Below are positions 10,605 through 20,535 of a stretch of DNA of 64,000 bases, piece by piece. The DNA comes from Borreliella andersonii (GTDB lineage: Bacteria > Spirochaetota > Spirochaetia > Borreliales > Borreliaceae): NCBI RefSeq assembly GCF_032595875.1, contig NZ_CP132457.1:682001-746000 (forward strand), read 5' to 3'. Below the pieces are notes generated by a model. It worked only from the letters and a program-made list of their open reading frames with translations, searched no databases and was not told where the DNA came from. Each line of letters starts with the position of its first letter. Positions within the stretch are counted from its first letter, which is position 1. The position numbers and the translations under genes were made by a program.

Positions 10605-11738
10605 ATGAGAGTAGATCTTTTGCCTCTTGTTGAGTTAAGCCTTTATATTAATTTGTCATTTTGCTGTAAAGATTGTAGCATTTTTAATAGAATTTTAGAG
10701 GAATTAAAATGTCATTTAATTTTGTTAGGTAATCCAATTATAAAAACACTTTATATTAAGCACGTAGATTTTTGTTTATGTAGGCAAGATAATTTAAAAT
10801 TTATTTTCACTTCTTTGTTCAAATATATTAATTTAGCTTTATTAGAAGAATTTACTTTAGAAATTATTCCAGGTTATGTTGATTTTGAAAAATTCAAACT
10901 TTTGGATGAATTTTATATTACTAGAATTAATCTTAATGTTCAAAGTTTTTCTTTAGAGTTTAGAAAAATTATGGGGATGCCCAAAATTTCTTATGCAAAA
11001 TTGAATATTTTGATTAACAGTATTAGAAAGTTTCCTTTTGATTTGAATATTGACATGACTATCAATATGCCTTTGCAAAAAAAATCTGATCTCAAGCAAG
11101 ATTTGAAAGAATTGCTTACAAATATGCCTGAGCATATTTGTTTTAGTGATTTCATATGTGAAGAGGAAAATTTTATGTTGGAAGATTTTGATAACAGTAT
11201 TGATTCTGAAAAGCTTTGGTTTTGTGTTCTGGATTGTCTAGAATCCAATGGTTACATTAATTATGAAATTACTAATTTTGCATTAAAGGGGCATGAAAGC
11301 AAGCATAATAAGCTAAATTGGGAGTTAAAGCCGTATTTAGGATTAGGATTGCATGCTGTAAGCTTGCTTTTTTGTAATGACAAGGATAATAATGTAAGAG
11401 CCCTGATTAGAAAAACTGGCGATTTTGTTAAAGCAAATAATCACTTAGTAACGTTTGAGTTGTTAGAGGATTTGGAGTTTTTTATTTATCATTTTATTCA
11501 AGGGCTTGGAAGCATTCGAGGTGTTAGCTTGAAGGCTCTTAGGCTTAGATTTGAGTATAATGAAAAACAATTTATTAAGTTTATTAATTACTGCTCAACT
11601 TTAAGTAGAAAATTTGTTTTTGATGATAACATCATGAAATTAAAGGGGAGGGAAAGGTTTAAGTTGAATTTTTATTTAGTAAAAATTATAAACTATTTTA
11701 ATGATAACTTTTTTAAAGTTAAGCTTAAGCTTCCTTGA
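10605..11738 (+). CDS. HemW-like radical SAM family protein with a degenerate cluster motif
   Basis: The protein is collinear with HemW/HemN-like proteins: [14 protein letters not shown] at the N-terminus, [22 protein letters not shown], a central [25 protein letters not shown] and YLGLGLHA. Canonical radical SAM enzymes carry Cx3Cx2C; here C20 and C24 remain but the third position is F27 (CKDCSIF). With only two ligands in register (C21 is extra), normal [4Fe-4S] binding is doubtful. Older annotation as oxygen-independent coproporphyrinogen oxidase is unlikely, since no haem-synthesis gene is nearby and Borrelia is known to lack the pathway. A -10-like TATAAT lies at 10572-10577. The end overlaps rpiA by 14 bp. 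Confidence 0.88.
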   Translation: MRVDLLPLVELSLYINLSFCCKDCSIFNRILEELKCHLILLGNPIIKTLYIKHVDFCLCRQDNLKFIFTSLFKYINLALLEEFTLEIIPGYVDFEKFKLLDEFYITRINLNVQSFSLEFRKIMGMPKISYAKLNILINSIRKFPFDLNIDMTINMPLQKKSDLKQDLKELLTNMPEHICFSDFICEEENFMLEDFDNSIDSEKLWFCVLDCLESNGYINYEITNFALKGHESKHNKLNWELKPYLGLGLHAVSLLFCNDKDNNVRALIRKTGDFVKANNHLVTFELLEDLEFFIYHFIQGLGSIRGVSLKALRLRFEYNEKQFIKFINYCSTLSRKFVFDDNIMKLKGRERFKLNFYLVKIINYFNDNFFKVKLKLP

Positions 11739-12411
11739 TTTGTTTGTCTTGGTAATAAACTATTTTTGTGTTTTTATGATTGAATATTCCAATTTCAAGT
11801 ATGCCTGGAAATAGTTTGAAGTATTTTTCTGTTCCTTCGGGATTTTCTACATGCATTTTTACATCTAAGATATAATTATTGTTATCAGTTATAGTGGGGC
11901 CTTTTTTTTCTTTACAAATTCTCAAGGTTGTCTCTAAATTCATTTCTTCAAGTCTAGTCATAATAAATCCAACAGCATTTTGGGCAACTTCTATGGGAAT
12001 AGGCATTTTTGTTCCTAATTTTTTAACAATTTTTGTTTCATCTGCTATTATTAGCAATGTTTCTGAATTGTAGGCTATTACTTTCTCCATTAGATGAGCG
12101 CCCCCCATTCCTTTTATTAAGCTTTTTTTTTCTAATAAAATCTCATCAGCTCCATCAATTGCGATGTCTAGATTTTTATTAAGTTTTGAAAAATTTGATT
12201 CATAAGGAATTTGTTCTTTTGAGAGTAAATATTTTGTATCACTACTTGTTGTATAGAATTTTAAATTTTTTAAACTGCCCGATTTTATCTTTTCGCTTAA
12301 ATATTTTATTGCATAATAAATGGTTGTACCTGTTCCGATTCCGAGGTTCATATTACTTTTGATATAGTGATCAATTGCATATTTTGCTACCAAAATTTTT
12401 TGGTTTTCCAT
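11725..12411 (-). CDS. rpiA: ribose-5-phosphate isomerase A
   Basis: The protein has 228 residues, normal for RpiA. It interconverts ribose-5-phosphate and ribulose-5-phosphate in the pentose phosphate pathway. The phosphate-binding loop [13 protein letters not shown] (about residues 20-32), the catalytic segment IDGADEI, and [14 protein letters not shown] are all present. It converges on the HemW-like gene and is divergent from gpmA, with 144 bp between the starts. Confidence 0.97.
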   Translation of the reverse strand: MENQKILVAKYAIDHYIKSNMNLGIGTGTTIYYAIKYLSEKIKSGSLKNLKFYTTSSDTKYLLSKEQIPYESNFSKLNKNLDIAIDGADEILLEKKSLIKGMGGAHLMEKVIAYNSETLLIIADETKIVKKLGTKMPIPIEVAQNAVGFIMTRLEEMNLETTLRICKEKKGPTITDNNNYILDVKMHVENPEGTEKYFKLFPGILEIGIFNHKNTKIVYYQDKQIKEA

Positions 12412-12487
12412 AAATTCTTTTCCTTGCTTGATAAACTTAAAGCTTAATTATTTTAAAGTATATCATTATTTAATTAAGGTTGAAATC

Positions 12488-12515
12488 TTGACTAGATTTT
12501 ATGCTAATTTATAAT
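12488..12515 (+). promoter_or_regulatory. sigma-70 promoter of gpmA
   Basis: TTGACT (12488-12493) and a perfect TATAAT (12510-12515) are separated by 16 bp. The -10 ends 40 bp upstream of the gpmA ATG. This is one of the best consensus matches in the window, fitting a highly expressed glycolytic gene. Confidence 0.8.
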
Positions 12516-12555
12516 TATTAGTATTGGTAAATAAAATAATATGCTAGGAGATTTT

Positions 12556-13302
12556 ATGTATAAATTAGTTTTAGTAAGGCACGGAGAGAGTGAGTGGAAT
12601 AAAGAAAATCTTTTTACTGGTTGGACAGATGTTAAACTTTCTGACAAGGGTATCGATGAGGCTGTAGAGGCGGGTTTACTTCTCAAGCAAGAAGGTTATT
12701 CTTTTGATATTGCTTTTAGTTCTTTATTGTCAAGGGCTAATGACACTTTAAATATTATTTTGCGAGAATTAGGACAATCTTATATTGCTGTAAAAAAAAC
12801 TTGGAGATTAAATGAAAGGCACTATGGGGCTTTGCAAGGTTTGAATAAGTCAGAAACAGCTGCAAAATATGGGGAAGATAAGGTTTTAATTTGGAGACGT
12901 AGTTATGATGTACCTCCAATGTCTTTGGATGAGTCTGATGATCGTCACCCCATAAAAGATCCAAGATATAAACATATCCCCAAAAGGGAGCTTCCTTCAA
13001 CAGAGTGCCTTAAAGATACTGTTGCAAGGGTTATTCCTTATTGGACTGATGAGATTGCAAAAGAAGTTCTTGAAGGTAAAAAAGTTATTGTTGCTGCTCA
13101 CGGTAATTCTTTAAGAGCGCTTGTTAAGTATCTTGACAATTTAAGCGAAGAAGATGTTTTAAAGCTTAATATTCCTACAGGCATTCCTTTAGTTTACGAA
13201 TTAAATAAAGATTTAAACCCTATTAAACATTACTATTTAGGTGATGAAAGCAAGATTAAAATGGCAATGGAATCTGTTGCTAGTCAAGGAAAATTAAAGT
13301 AA
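12556..13302 (+). CDS. gpmA: 2,3-bisphosphoglycerate-dependent phosphoglycerate mutase
   Basis: The 248-residue cytoplasmic enzyme interconverts 3- and 2-phosphoglycerate. The phosphohistidine motif [10 protein letters not shown] (His9) and the segment [13 protein letters not shown] are diagnostic of the cofactor-dependent family, and the second catalytic histidine sits in [17 protein letters not shown] at 12545-12550 is 5 nt from ATG 12556, so this start is preferred over the in-frame ATG at 12541, which would bury the ribosome-binding site. It is flanked by a strong promoter and a hairpin terminator, so it is a single-gene unit. Glycolysis is the main energy route in this organism. Confidence 0.98.
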   Translation: MYKLVLVRHGESEWNKENLFTGWTDVKLSDKGIDEAVEAGLLLKQEGYSFDIAFSSLLSRANDTLNIILRELGQSYIAVKKTWRLNERHYGALQGLNKSETAAKYGEDKVLIWRRSYDVPPMSLDESDDRHPIKDPRYKHIPKRELPSTECLKDTVARVIPYWTDEIAKEVLEGKKVIVAAHGNSLRALVKYLDNLSEEDVLKLNIPTGIPLVYELNKDLNPIKHYYLGDESKIKMAMESVASQGKLK

Positions 13303-13323
13303 CGATTTTTGCATTAAAGTGTC

Positions 13324-13357
13324 AATAAGTCATAATTATATGACTTATTTTCTTATT
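13324..13357 (+). terminator. terminator after gpmA
   Basis: An 11-bp perfect stem (AATAAGTCATA, 13324-13334, with 13339-13349) with an ATTA loop is followed by TTTCTTATT. It lies between the convergent gpmA and lysS genes. The T run favours use by gpmA. Confidence 0.75.
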
Positions 13358-13368
13358 AATTTTAAGGC

Positions 13369-14934
13369 TTAAATATATTTACTGGCAATTTTTTCAAAGC
13401 GGTCAATACCGATGATTTTGATAAATCCTGCTAATTTGGGCCCTTTTTCTTTGTCGATTAAAATTTTATAAATTTGTTTAAAGAATAAAGCGGGTTCTAT
13501 ATTATTTCCTCTTGAAATTTTATATATTTCGTTTTGAATGTCTTGTTCTGTAGCAGCTTCAAAATTTTTCTTTAAAAAATTCAAAAGTTCATTAATTGCT
13601 TTTTTGCTATTTTCTTCTAGTATTTCTATGTTGTCAAATTTAGATCTTAATGAAAATTTGAAATCTTCAGGTGCAAAATCTCTTATCCAATTAATTGCAC
13701 AGTTTATTTTATTTATTAGTTTGTCTTTTTGATCTTCTTGAACGTTTTTCAAGTAATTTAAAATTTTATTTATATTATTTTCAAATATTTGGCAGATTAC
13801 ACTTAAATGTCTAAATCCGATTTGATAAGGGATTCTTTTGCTTGGCATATATGGTTGAGATAGTTCGTAAATTCTCTTAAATGCTCTTTTTTTTTCTTCT
13901 TTTATATCTTCTATTCCATAATAGATTCTTTCAAACTTGTCGTAATCTTCGTATATTTTAATTACGTCAAGATCAAATGAGATTGAAAATTCAGCATTTG
14001 GTTTTGTAGCGGCAAATAAAAATCTTGTGACCTCGGGTGTATAGACCTCAAGAACATCTTTAAGCGATATGACATCTCCTGATGAGGAAGATATTTTTCC
14101 ACCGCGTCCTTTTATTGAAATAAAATCATATTGAAATGTTACAGGAGGGCTACCTTGAAAAATTTTTACAATATTTTTAGATGTATCAAAACTGCCGCCA
14201 CTGCTGTGGTGGTCTTTTCCTGCAGGCTCAAAGTCAACTTTTTCATATTTCCATCTCATAGGCCAGTCTATTCTCCAAGGAAGTTTAATGGCCCATGTGG
14301 TTTTTATATCTAGAGATTCTTGATTTCCGCATTCACATGAGTACTCAACAGAGTAATGATTGTCATAATTATTTACAGTTGTTGTGTCTCTATTGCATTT
14401 TGTACAAAATATACTGATTGGATACCAATTTTCGTCAAGCTTTGAAGTTCTGTATTCGTTTAATGCTTCGGACAGCTCTTTTTTATGGTCAAGTGCAAAT
14501 TTTATTTGGCTTGCATAAGCGCTATTGGTATATTGTTTGCTTTGGTCAATGAATTCAGGATTGATTCCCACTATAGGCAGATATTTTTCAAATTCAATTT
14601 CATTAGCCCTTGCATAACTTATTTTGCGGTTTCTTGTGTCAGGGACCCTTGTTATTGCTTGTCTTAAATAAGTTGTGAGAAGTTCTTGTTCTGGCATATT
14701 TTTGGGAACTTTTCGAAATACGTCATAATTATCCCAAGAATAAATAAATCTTACTTTTGATCCAGAGTCTTTTAGAGCTCTTGCTACAAGGTCTACCGAG
14801 ATAACTTCTCTAAAATTTCCAATGTGCACAGTTCCAGATGGAGTAATTCCTGATGCTACTGTGTATAAATTTTTTGGACCTTTTTCTTTTTTTATTTTTT
14901 CTGCATAAAAATCTGCCCAATGCGCTGTTTTCAC
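13369..14934 (-). CDS. lysK: class I lysyl-tRNA synthetase
   Basis: The 521-residue enzyme charges tRNA-Lys. It has the class I Rossmann signature HIGN at residues 37-40 (after [12 protein letters not shown]) and a KMSKS-type loop KISSSSG near residue 280. Between them lies a zinc-like region with two CxxC/CxC pairs (FCTKCNRD and YSCECGNQ). Most bacteria use the unrelated class II LysRS; the class I form is typical of archaea and spirochaetes and is taken as a horizontal acquisition in the lineage. ATG 14934 gives an N-terminus just before the first conserved block. Confidence 0.98.
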   Translation of the reverse strand: MKTAHWADFYAEKIKKEKGPKNLYTVASGITPSGTVHIGNFREVISVDLVARALKDSGSKVRFIYSWDNYDVFRKVPKNMPEQELLTTYLRQAITRVPDTRNRKISYARANEIEFEKYLPIVGINPEFIDQSKQYTNSAYASQIKFALDHKKELSEALNEYRTSKLDENWYPISIFCTKCNRDTTTVNNYDNHYSVEYSCECGNQESLDIKTTWAIKLPWRIDWPMRWKYEKVDFEPAGKDHHSSGGSFDTSKNIVKIFQGSPPVTFQYDFISIKGRGGKISSSSGDVISLKDVLEVYTPEVTRFLFAATKPNAEFSISFDLDVIKIYEDYDKFERIYYGIEDIKEEKKRAFKRIYELSQPYMPSKRIPYQIGFRHLSVICQIFENNINKILNYLKNVQEDQKDKLINKINCAINWIRDFAPEDFKFSLRSKFDNIEILEENSKKAINELLNFLKKNFEAATEQDIQNEIYKISRGNNIEPALFFKQIYKILIDKEKGPKLAGFIKIIGIDRFEKIASKYI

Positions 14935-15020
14935 ATTTTATTCCCAATTTAAATTTAGGTAAATTTTAGCATTTTGTTTTTCAAGTTTCAATAATTTAAA
15001 AAATTGTAGTTTAATATTTG

Positions 15021-15893
15021 TTAGTTTATAAGTTTTTTTATTAGCTTGTCTTCTTTGTTCCAATTTTTTTTAAGTTTTACCTGTAAGAATAGGTTGCATT
15101 TTGTTTCAAAAATTTTTGCAATTGTTTTTCGTGCCCTTTCTCCTATTGATTTTATTTCTTTTCCGTTTTTTCCTACAATTATTCCTTTTTGACTTTCATT
15201 TGCTACAAAGATATATGCCCTGATAAAAAGTTTCCCTTTTTTATTTTCTAAGATATCAATATCCACATACAAAGAATAGGGAAGTTCTTCTTTTAGGTTT
15301 TCAATAGCTTTTTCCCTTATTATTTCACTAATTCTGAAATTTATTTCTTGATCAGTGTAGTATTCTTGTGGATAATAAAGTGGGCCTTCTGAAAAATTTT
15401 CATAAATTTTATTTTTTAGTTCTTCTGTGTTAATTTTTTTTTCAGCAGATATTTTAATTATATTTTTATCTTCTATTCCTTTTTCTTGTAGAAATTGTGC
15501 TATTTCTTTTATTTTTGTATTTTTAAGGTCAATTTTATTAAGTATTACTAAAAATTTAATTTTAGAATTTTTAATTATTTCTAACATTTTATTTTCTTCC
15601 TCTTCAGGTTTGTCTTTAATGTCTATTATGTATAAAATAAGTTCAACTTCTCCTATTGAAGAGTGGATGTTTTTCATCATTGCAATATTAAATTTTTTTT
15701 TACTCAGATGAAATCCTGGTGTATCTATAAAAACAATTTGTCCTCTGTAGTCTGTAAAGATTCCTTTTATTTTATTTCTAGTTGTTTGCGGAATAGGGGA
15801 TATTATTGATATTTTATGTCCGCATATTGAATTTAAAAGGGTAGATTTTCCAGTTGATGGCCTACCAAGTATTGCTACAAATCCCGATTTCAT
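15021..15893 (-). CDS. era: Era, ribosome-assembly GTPase
   Basis: The 290-residue protein has an N-terminal G domain (P-loop GRPSTGKST, effector/G2 TTRNKIKG, G3 DTPGFH, G4 NKID) and a C-terminal KH domain with [15 protein letters not shown]. The P-loop reads PSTGKS rather than the usual PNVGKS, which keeps the essential GKS. Era binds the 3' end of 16S rRNA and helps mature the small subunit. It is divergent from the zinc-ribbon gene at 15996. Confidence 0.97.
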   Translation of the reverse strand: MKSGFVAILGRPSTGKSTLLNSICGHKISIISPIPQTTRNKIKGIFTDYRGQIVFIDTPGFHLSKKKFNIAMMKNIHSSIGEVELILYIIDIKDKPEEEENKMLEIIKNSKIKFLVILNKIDLKNTKIKEIAQFLQEKGIEDKNIIKISAEKKINTEELKNKIYENFSEGPLYYPQEYYTDQEINFRISEIIREKAIENLKEELPYSLYVDIDILENKKGKLFIRAYIFVANESQKGIIVGKNGKEIKSIGERARKTIAKIFETKCNLFLQVKLKKNWNKEDKLIKKLIN

Positions 15894-15949
15894 GTTTTAA
15901 TTCCTTAAATATGTAATATTCATACATTTTTTATTATAATTAATTATAC

Positions 15950-15973
15950 AGCATTTTAAATGCTTATTTTTAA
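15950..15973 (+). promoter_or_regulatory. small hairpin with T-tract in the leader of the 15996 gene
   Basis: AGCATT (15950-15955) pairs with AATGCT (15959-15964) and is followed by TATTTTT. A -10-like TATAAT lies at 15935-15940, so transcription starting near 15947 would meet the hairpin at once. It could be a weak attenuator, but the stem is only 6 bp and mostly A/T. Confidence 0.3.
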
Positions 15974-15995
15974 GTAAAATTTGAGGAATTGTAGT

Positions 15996-16349
15996 TTGGC
16001 AAAGGTAAATTTTGAAGTTTTTTGCGAGCAATGTGGTGAAAAAGTTGGACTTAATCGGTCTGTTTGTCCTAACTGTGCTGCTAAGCTTGGTGATATCGAA
16101 TGTCCAAATTGTAGATATGTAGGTCCGGTTTCTGCTTTTGGAGAAGGTTGTCCTAATTGTCACTACAGTCCTTTTCAAGAACTTAAAGAAAAACCCTTTA
16201 AAAGAAAAGAAAGAGTAAGAATGAGTGATAGAGCAGCTTCTAAAGCCTTTGAAAGGCTTTTTCATTTTGGGATTAATGTTGATATTTTGCTCTATTTATT
16301 TTCAAGTTTTTTATTTGTTATACTTTTTCTTTATATTGTTTATGGCTAA
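15996..16349 (+). CDS. zinc-ribbon membrane protein (BB0661-like)
   Basis: The 117-residue protein carries four CxxC pairs in its first ~60 residues (CEQC, CPNC, CPNC, CPNC), consistent with two zinc ribbons. A basic linker (KPFKRKERVR) is followed by one C-terminal membrane helix (about residues 95-115). TTG 15996 is chosen because GAGGAAT at 15983-15989 lies upstream at suitable distance; an in-frame TTG at 15981 overlaps that site. Tail-anchored double zinc-ribbon proteins are often envelope or ribosome-linked regulators, but no specific role can be assigned. It precedes two exported proteins on the same strand. Confidence 0.82.
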   Translation: MAKVNFEVFCEQCGEKVGLNRSVCPNCAAKLGDIECPNCRYVGPVSAFGEGCPNCHYSPFQELKEKPFKRKERVRMSDRAASKAFERLFHFGINVDILLYLFSSFLFVILFLYIVYG

Positions 16350-16358
16350 AGGCTTTGT

Positions 16359-16769
16359 ATGGGTGTTACAGTTTTTTATTTATTTTCTATTTTTGCATCT
16401 TTTGCTATGGGTTCTAGCATGGAGTCTGTTAAAGAGAGGGTTCTCAAGAGTACTATTTTTTATTATGATGTTGAAGAAGTTGAATTTCCTTATGCTAGGA
16501 AGCAGTCTTTACGATTTATTGCTAAAACTCATTTAAAATATGCTGTTTTTAATTTTGACAAAAATAAAATGTTTTCGTACACGTTTGTTTTTGATAAAAA
16601 ATTAATATCTCAGTATGCAATTTTTATTGAGGTAAAGAAAAAGTTTGGCGAAGCTACACTGGCAACGCCTTTGAATTATTTATGGGATCTTGGTGATTAT
16701 ATTATTATTTTAAATAAAAATATTTTAAGAATGACTTTAAAATCTTATATTTCAAGTTATAATGAATGA
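16359..16769 (+). CDS. uncharacterised exported protein (BB0662-like)
   Basis: The 136-residue protein has an N-terminal hydrophobic segment (MGVTVFYLFSIFASFAMGSS) that looks like a signal peptide, cleavable near residue 17. The mature part alternates strands and aromatics and has no known motif. ATG 16359 follows AAAGG at 16348-16352 with 6-nt spacing. The gap to the preceding stop is 9 bp and to the following gene 19 bp, so 15996-17238 is probably one operon. Confidence 0.75.
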   Translation: MGVTVFYLFSIFASFAMGSSMESVKERVLKSTIFYYDVEEVEFPYARKQSLRFIAKTHLKYAVFNFDKNKMFSYTFVFDKKLISQYAIFIEVKKKFGEATLATPLNYLWDLGDYIIILNKNILRMTLKSYISSYNE

Positions 16770-16788
16770 TTTTTAATAGGGCTGATAA

Positions 16789-17238
16789 TTGAAAAAAATT
16801 TTAAAACAGTTTTTATTTTTGGTTTTGTTGATTTCTTTTTTATCTTTTACTGAACATTTTTACGATAAAAAAATTTTGATAAATGGGGTTAAGTTTTTTG
16901 TAAAAATAGCGTCCAATGAGCTTGATAGGGCAAAAGGTTACATGGGTACTCAAAAAGTTGAATATGGTAATGGAATGCTTTTTGTTTTTAAAAAAGAACA
17001 AAATTTATCTTTTTGGATGGAAAATACACCTTTACTGCTTGAAATAGCTTATATTGATTCAAATGGAATTATTAAAGAGATTTATGATTTAGAACCGTAC
17101 TCTATGACAAATGTTAATTCTATTTATAAGGCAAAGTATGCTCTTGAGCTTCCAAGGGGCTCATTTTCTAAATTTAAAATAAAAATAGGTGACAAGGTGC
17201 ATTTTTGCTTTGATATTAATTCTTTATTAGTAGAATGA
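16789..17238 (+). CDS. DUF192-family exported protein
   Basis: The 149-residue protein has a signal-like N-terminus (MKKILKQFLFLVLLISFLSF). The DUF192 pattern follows: ASNELDRAKGYMGTQKV, GMLFVFKKEQNLSFWMENT, IAYIDSNGIIKEI and ALELPRG. DUF192 proteins are small periplasmic beta-barrels of unknown molecular function. The TTG start at 16789 follows AGGG 10 nt upstream. It converges with the lipoprotein gene on the other strand. Confidence 0.88.
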   Translation: MKKILKQFLFLVLLISFLSFTEHFYDKKILINGVKFFVKIASNELDRAKGYMGTQKVEYGNGMLFVFKKEQNLSFWMENTPLLLEIAYIDSNGIIKEIYDLEPYSMTNVNSIYKAKYALELPRGSFSKFKIKIGDKVHFCFDINSLLVE

Positions 17239-17246
17239 TTTTGAAA

Positions 17247-17891
17247 TTATTGAGCTTTGATTTCTTGAAGTTCTTCTTCGATTTGATCTTCTTTAAGTTC
17301 ATTTTTATTAGATTCTTTTGTTGAATTTGTTTTTTCTTGTTTTAAGGCGTGCTGTTCATTTGTGTTGTTATTTTCTTCATTATTATCAATGTTTTCATTG
17401 TTGGCTGTTATTATTTTTTTAAAAATAGTTATTGTTGATGCAATCTCGTCAATCGCATCAAGCAAAAATGTATCACTTGCAAATTCTTCTGCTTTTACAA
17501 TATATACTAAAGAGTTGATTCCTCTTTCTGCATTATGAATAATCTCCCATGATCCGAATACTCTGTTATTATAACTATCGCTCATAAGGGAGTCAGATAT
17601 TTCTTTTATTTTTTGTGTGTTTATGTCAAATGCTTTTACAATTCCAAATATTTCTCTTATTTTTGAATTTTTATATGAGTTTAGTCTTGATCTGATGATT
17701 ACTTCTTCTTTTTCATTATTGTTTATATTTTTAAATGCTATAAAGTCATTTTCTGGGTCTATTTTATATTCAATTTTGTTTTTATCTAAAAATTTTTTAA
17801 TTCTCTTGTCGTACTGTATATTCTTGTGATTGCAAGAAATTAGTGCAAAAACGATGATAATCATGCCGAAAAATAATGCATTAATGTTCAT
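17247..17891 (-). CDS. putative lipoprotein (BB0664-like)
   Basis: A lipobox ALISC ends a hydrophobic signal (MNINALFFGMIIIVFALISC from ATG 17891), so the mature protein would begin at Cys20 and be membrane-tethered. The body is charged, and the C-terminal ~50 residues are dominated by Asn, Glu and Lys (low complexity). In-frame ATGs also occur at 17909 and 17924. A minus-strand TATAAT at 17931-17936 would put the transcript start near 17924, making the longest version almost leaderless. The 17909 start would add an Arg to the signal n-region. No conserved domain is seen. Confidence 0.75.
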   Translation of the reverse strand: MNINALFFGMIIIVFALISCNHKNIQYDKRIKKFLDKNKIEYKIDPENDFIAFKNINNNEKEEVIIRSRLNSYKNSKIREIFGIVKAFDINTQKIKEISDSLMSDSYNNRVFGSWEIIHNAERGINSLVYIVKAEEFASDTFLLDAIDEIASTITIFKKIITANNENIDNNEENNNTNEQHALKQEKTNSTKESNKNELKEDQIEEELQEIKAQ

Positions 17892-17966
17892 TATTCTTGC
17901 AATTAACATTGTATTATGTAACATATGATTATTATAATTTAATTGTAAGGATTTTAAAAGTAATTT

Positions 17967-18926
17967 ATGCGTCTTCCAGGTAGTGGCTATTCATATACTG
18001 TTATTCAATCTAAAAATAATTATTCACAAAAATCTTCTTTTGGAATTTCTTTTGTAATATTAAGCAGAGGAACAAAAATTTTTAGAGAAGATTTATTTGA
18101 ATTTTTATCAAATTTTGACTTTATAAGAGAAATAATTTCAATTGAAAAACAGAGCAATAGAAGTTCTTTGCAGTTTATCTCAGAAAATTATGGTAAGTTA
18201 AAATTTATTCTACTTTCTGATGATTTGAATTCTGGGGAAAAGGTTAATTTAGCAATGAAAGAATCCAGCTGTGATTTTGTTTTTGTTTTGCAAAGTGATA
18301 TGTACTTGTTAAATCCTTTTTGGATTCCAAATATATTCGATGAAATAGTTAAAAAAAATGTTCTTCTTGTTGGGGGTGAATTTTTTGATAAAGAAGAGGA
18401 AATAATTCCTTCAATTTTTCTTCCTAGTATAGATAAAAAGCAAAAGTTTAAGGTAATTTTAGTAAATTCTGAGAAAGACTATGAAAAAACTTTGATTACC
18501 ATGGATTATTGTGGACTTTATTCTAAAGAGAAATTTTTACAGCTTGGGGGTTTTGACGGAAGGATTCAAAATGAATATTTTCAAAGAATAGATTTTGGGC
18601 TAAGAGCTGTTTATTTTGGAGAGCATGTTTATATTTATAGAAAGCTGAGAATCCAGTATACTGCATTAAATTCGCCAGAAAATTTGACCAAAAGCAAAAG
18701 TTTTTTGATTTTTTTGCTTAAGAATTATGTTCCAATTTTTGTTGGAAATGGCGTTGTTTTTTCTTTTTTAAGGTTTTGTAAAATTTGTTTAAAATATAAA
18801 ATTAATCCTTTTCTCTTTCAAAAAGAATTTAAGGAAATAAAAAATGAGATTACTAAAAATAGCTTAAGATTCAAAGGAGACTTAAAGAGTGCCATTGAGC
18901 TTTGGGAAAATGATATTATTGATTGA
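17967..18926 (+). CDS. family 2-like glycosyltransferase (GT-A fold)
   Basis: The 319-residue protein shows the GT-A layout: SFVILSRGTKIF at the N-terminus, then ILLSDDLNSGEKVNLAMKESSCDFVFVLQSD, where the last acidic pair replaces the DxD motif as QSDMYL. A later GGFDGRIQNEYFQRIDFGLRA resembles the acceptor-side GGFDE..ED..L block of family 2. It may add sugars to an envelope or flagellar component; the substrate is unknown. An in-frame stop lies at 17961, so ATG 17967 is the first possible start, although its ribosome-binding site (AAGG, 17947) is distant. The end overlaps the amidase start. Confidence 0.8.
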   Translation: MRLPGSGYSYTVIQSKNNYSQKSSFGISFVILSRGTKIFREDLFEFLSNFDFIREIISIEKQSNRSSLQFISENYGKLKFILLSDDLNSGEKVNLAMKESSCDFVFVLQSDMYLLNPFWIPNIFDEIVKKNVLLVGGEFFDKEEEIIPSIFLPSIDKKQKFKVILVNSEKDYEKTLITMDYCGLYSKEKFLQLGGFDGRIQNEYFQRIDFGLRAVYFGEHVYIYRKLRIQYTALNSPENLTKSKSFLIFLLKNYVPIFVGNGVVFSFLRFCKICLKYKINPFLFQKEFKEIKNEITKNSLRFKGDLKSAIELWENDIID

Positions 18927-19917
18927 TTTGATTTTGTTTTCGTATTTAAGCCTGTATTCGAAGACTCTCAATTACGTAAATGTTCTTGATTTTTTTGATA
19001 CTAATGTTTTTAAGTTTGATTTTAACATTGAAAATGATGTTTTTACAATTGAAAATGATAAGGGATATTTGAAGTTTAGGGTAGGTTTTGAATATGCGCT
19101 TACATCTTCTGGTTATTATATGTTTGTAGATCCAATTATTGACATTCGTGGAGAAATTTTAATAAGTCAAAAGGTATTAAAACAAATTGAAAATTATTTC
19201 AACTCCCTTAAAGATTATAATAAACCTAGAATTACTTCGATAATCATTGATCCTGGACATGGCGGACATGATACTGGCGCGGTTGTAACTTTAAAGATAA
19301 ATGGTTATGATGTTGTGCTTCAAGAAAAAGATTTTGCATTAACCTATTCTATATATTTGTCTAAGATTTTAAGTAATTATTTTGTAAATAAAAATATTTT
19401 GTTAACTCGTGTAAATGACGTTTATTTAACTTTAAAGGAACGGTCGGAATTTGCAAATGCAATAAAGCCAAATTTCCCCAATAATGTTATATTTTTATCT
19501 ATGCATGCTAATGATGCTCCAAATAGTGAAGCTAGAGGGGTTGAGTTTTGGTATCTCCCTAAGGATTCAAAAAGAGAAGTTATTAAAGATTTTAAGGGAT
19601 ATGATATTAAAGGTAATAGATACTTAAGCGAGCTTAATGATATACTAGATATTAAATATAAATATGAATCAAAAAGATTGGCTGAGATTTTGTATAAGGT
19701 GTTTAAAAATGAGTTAAGTGAAACTAATATTAGGCCAATCAGAGAAGAGCAATGGTTTGTAATAAAAAACAGCAGTATGCCTGCTGTTTTGATTGAAATG
19801 GGGTTTTTATCCAACGTTTTAGATGCTAAATTAATTTTGGATTATAATTACATGAGCAAGTTTAATATTCTAATACTTAAATCTTTAATGGAATTTGTAA
19901 ATTTTTATGAAAAATAA
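18910..19917 (+). CDS. N-acetylmuramoyl-L-alanine amidase (Amidase_3)
   Basis: From ATG 18910 there are 335 residues. A short hydrophobic start (MILLIDLILFSYLSLYS) is probably a signal. The Amidase_3 zinc-peptidase fold is clear: IIDPGHGGHDTGAV with the first zinc His, a catalytic Glu region (LQEKDFALTYS), SMHANDAP with another zinc His, and a terminal VLIEMGFLSN with the catalytic Glu. It cleaves septal or side-wall peptidoglycan between MurNAc and L-Ala. The frame is open from 18889 (GTG), but the signal fits 18910. It overlaps both neighbours, the glycosyltransferase and the GerMN gene. Confidence 0.95.
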   Translation: MILLIDLILFSYLSLYSKTLNYVNVLDFFDTNVFKFDFNIENDVFTIENDKGYLKFRVGFEYALTSSGYYMFVDPIIDIRGEILISQKVLKQIENYFNSLKDYNKPRITSIIIDPGHGGHDTGAVVTLKINGYDVVLQEKDFALTYSIYLSKILSNYFVNKNILLTRVNDVYLTLKERSEFANAIKPNFPNNVIFLSMHANDAPNSEARGVEFWYLPKDSKREVIKDFKGYDIKGNRYLSELNDILDIKYKYESKRLAEILYKVFKNELSETNIRPIREEQWFVIKNSSMPAVLIEMGFLSNVLDAKLILDYNYMSKFNILILKSLMEFVNFYEK

Positions 19918-20458
19918 TATTTCGGATATATTTTTTAAATATAATGCAGTGATTTATAAATTTTTAAATTCGAAAAAAGAGTATATGGTTAGAGTGTTTT
20001 TGGTTTCGTTAGTAGCAAGTTTTTTGTTTTCTATTTGTATGGTATTTTTAAATTATGATAGTCTTTTTTCAAAAAAGGTTTTTTATTTTCATTCTAGTAA
20101 AGGATTTATTGCTAATTTAAGATATTTAAGAGATGAAAAAAATTTGAAAGATAATTTAGATCTTTTAGTAAAAGATTTCCTTTTAGGAAGCAATGAAGGG
20201 TTTTCTTTTGGATTTTTACTAAGTGATGTAAGATTATTATATTCTTTTTTACAGAATGGAGTTTATTATATAAATCTTTCAAGAGAATTTTATGATTTTT
20301 TTAATAGTGGTGATTATAATGAATCTTATGAATCTTTTGATGTTAAGGTTAATCTGTTTGCTATATCTTTAATAAAAACAATGCGTTTTAACTATCCCGG
20401 TAAAATACAAAAGCTTGTTATTCTTGTTGAAGGGTGTATCTTGAAGGAGCAAAGTTGA
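19907..20458 (+). CDS. GerMN-domain membrane protein (BB0667-like)
   Basis: The 183-residue protein has one N-terminal membrane helix (about residues 27-48) and an extracytoplasmic domain. The pattern VKDFLLGSNEGFSFGFLL, then INLSREFYDFFNSG, then an ISLIKTMRFNYPGKIQKLVILVEG ending fits the GerMN domain of spore-germination and envelope proteins. Non-sporulating bacteria keep GerMN proteins near peptidoglycan genes, and here the gene overlaps an amidase by 11 bp, so a cell-wall role is a fair inference. The assignment is by pattern only. Confidence 0.72.
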   Translation: MKNNISDIFFKYNAVIYKFLNSKKEYMVRVFLVSLVASFLFSICMVFLNYDSLFSKKVFYFHSSKGFIANLRYLRDEKNLKDNLDLLVKDFLLGSNEGFSFGFLLSDVRLLYSFLQNGVYYINLSREFYDFFNSGDYNESYESFDVKVNLFAISLIKTMRFNYPGKIQKLVILVEGCILKEQS

Positions 20459-20535
20459 TAAATTTAATTTTACTAATAAAAACAATTAAAAAATGAAAAT
20501 TTTATAAAAGATTTATATATAAGGAGTTGGTTTGC

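Noticed and set aside
15897..16265. 122-codon minus-strand frame opposite the zinc-ribbon gene
   Set aside because: It overlaps a frame with four conserved CxxC pairs on the plus strand and has no protein-like features of its own.
16225..16536. 103-codon plus-strand frame bridging two exported-protein genes
   Set aside because: It is out of frame with both genes, which have better starts, and its hydrophobic content arises from T-rich codons.
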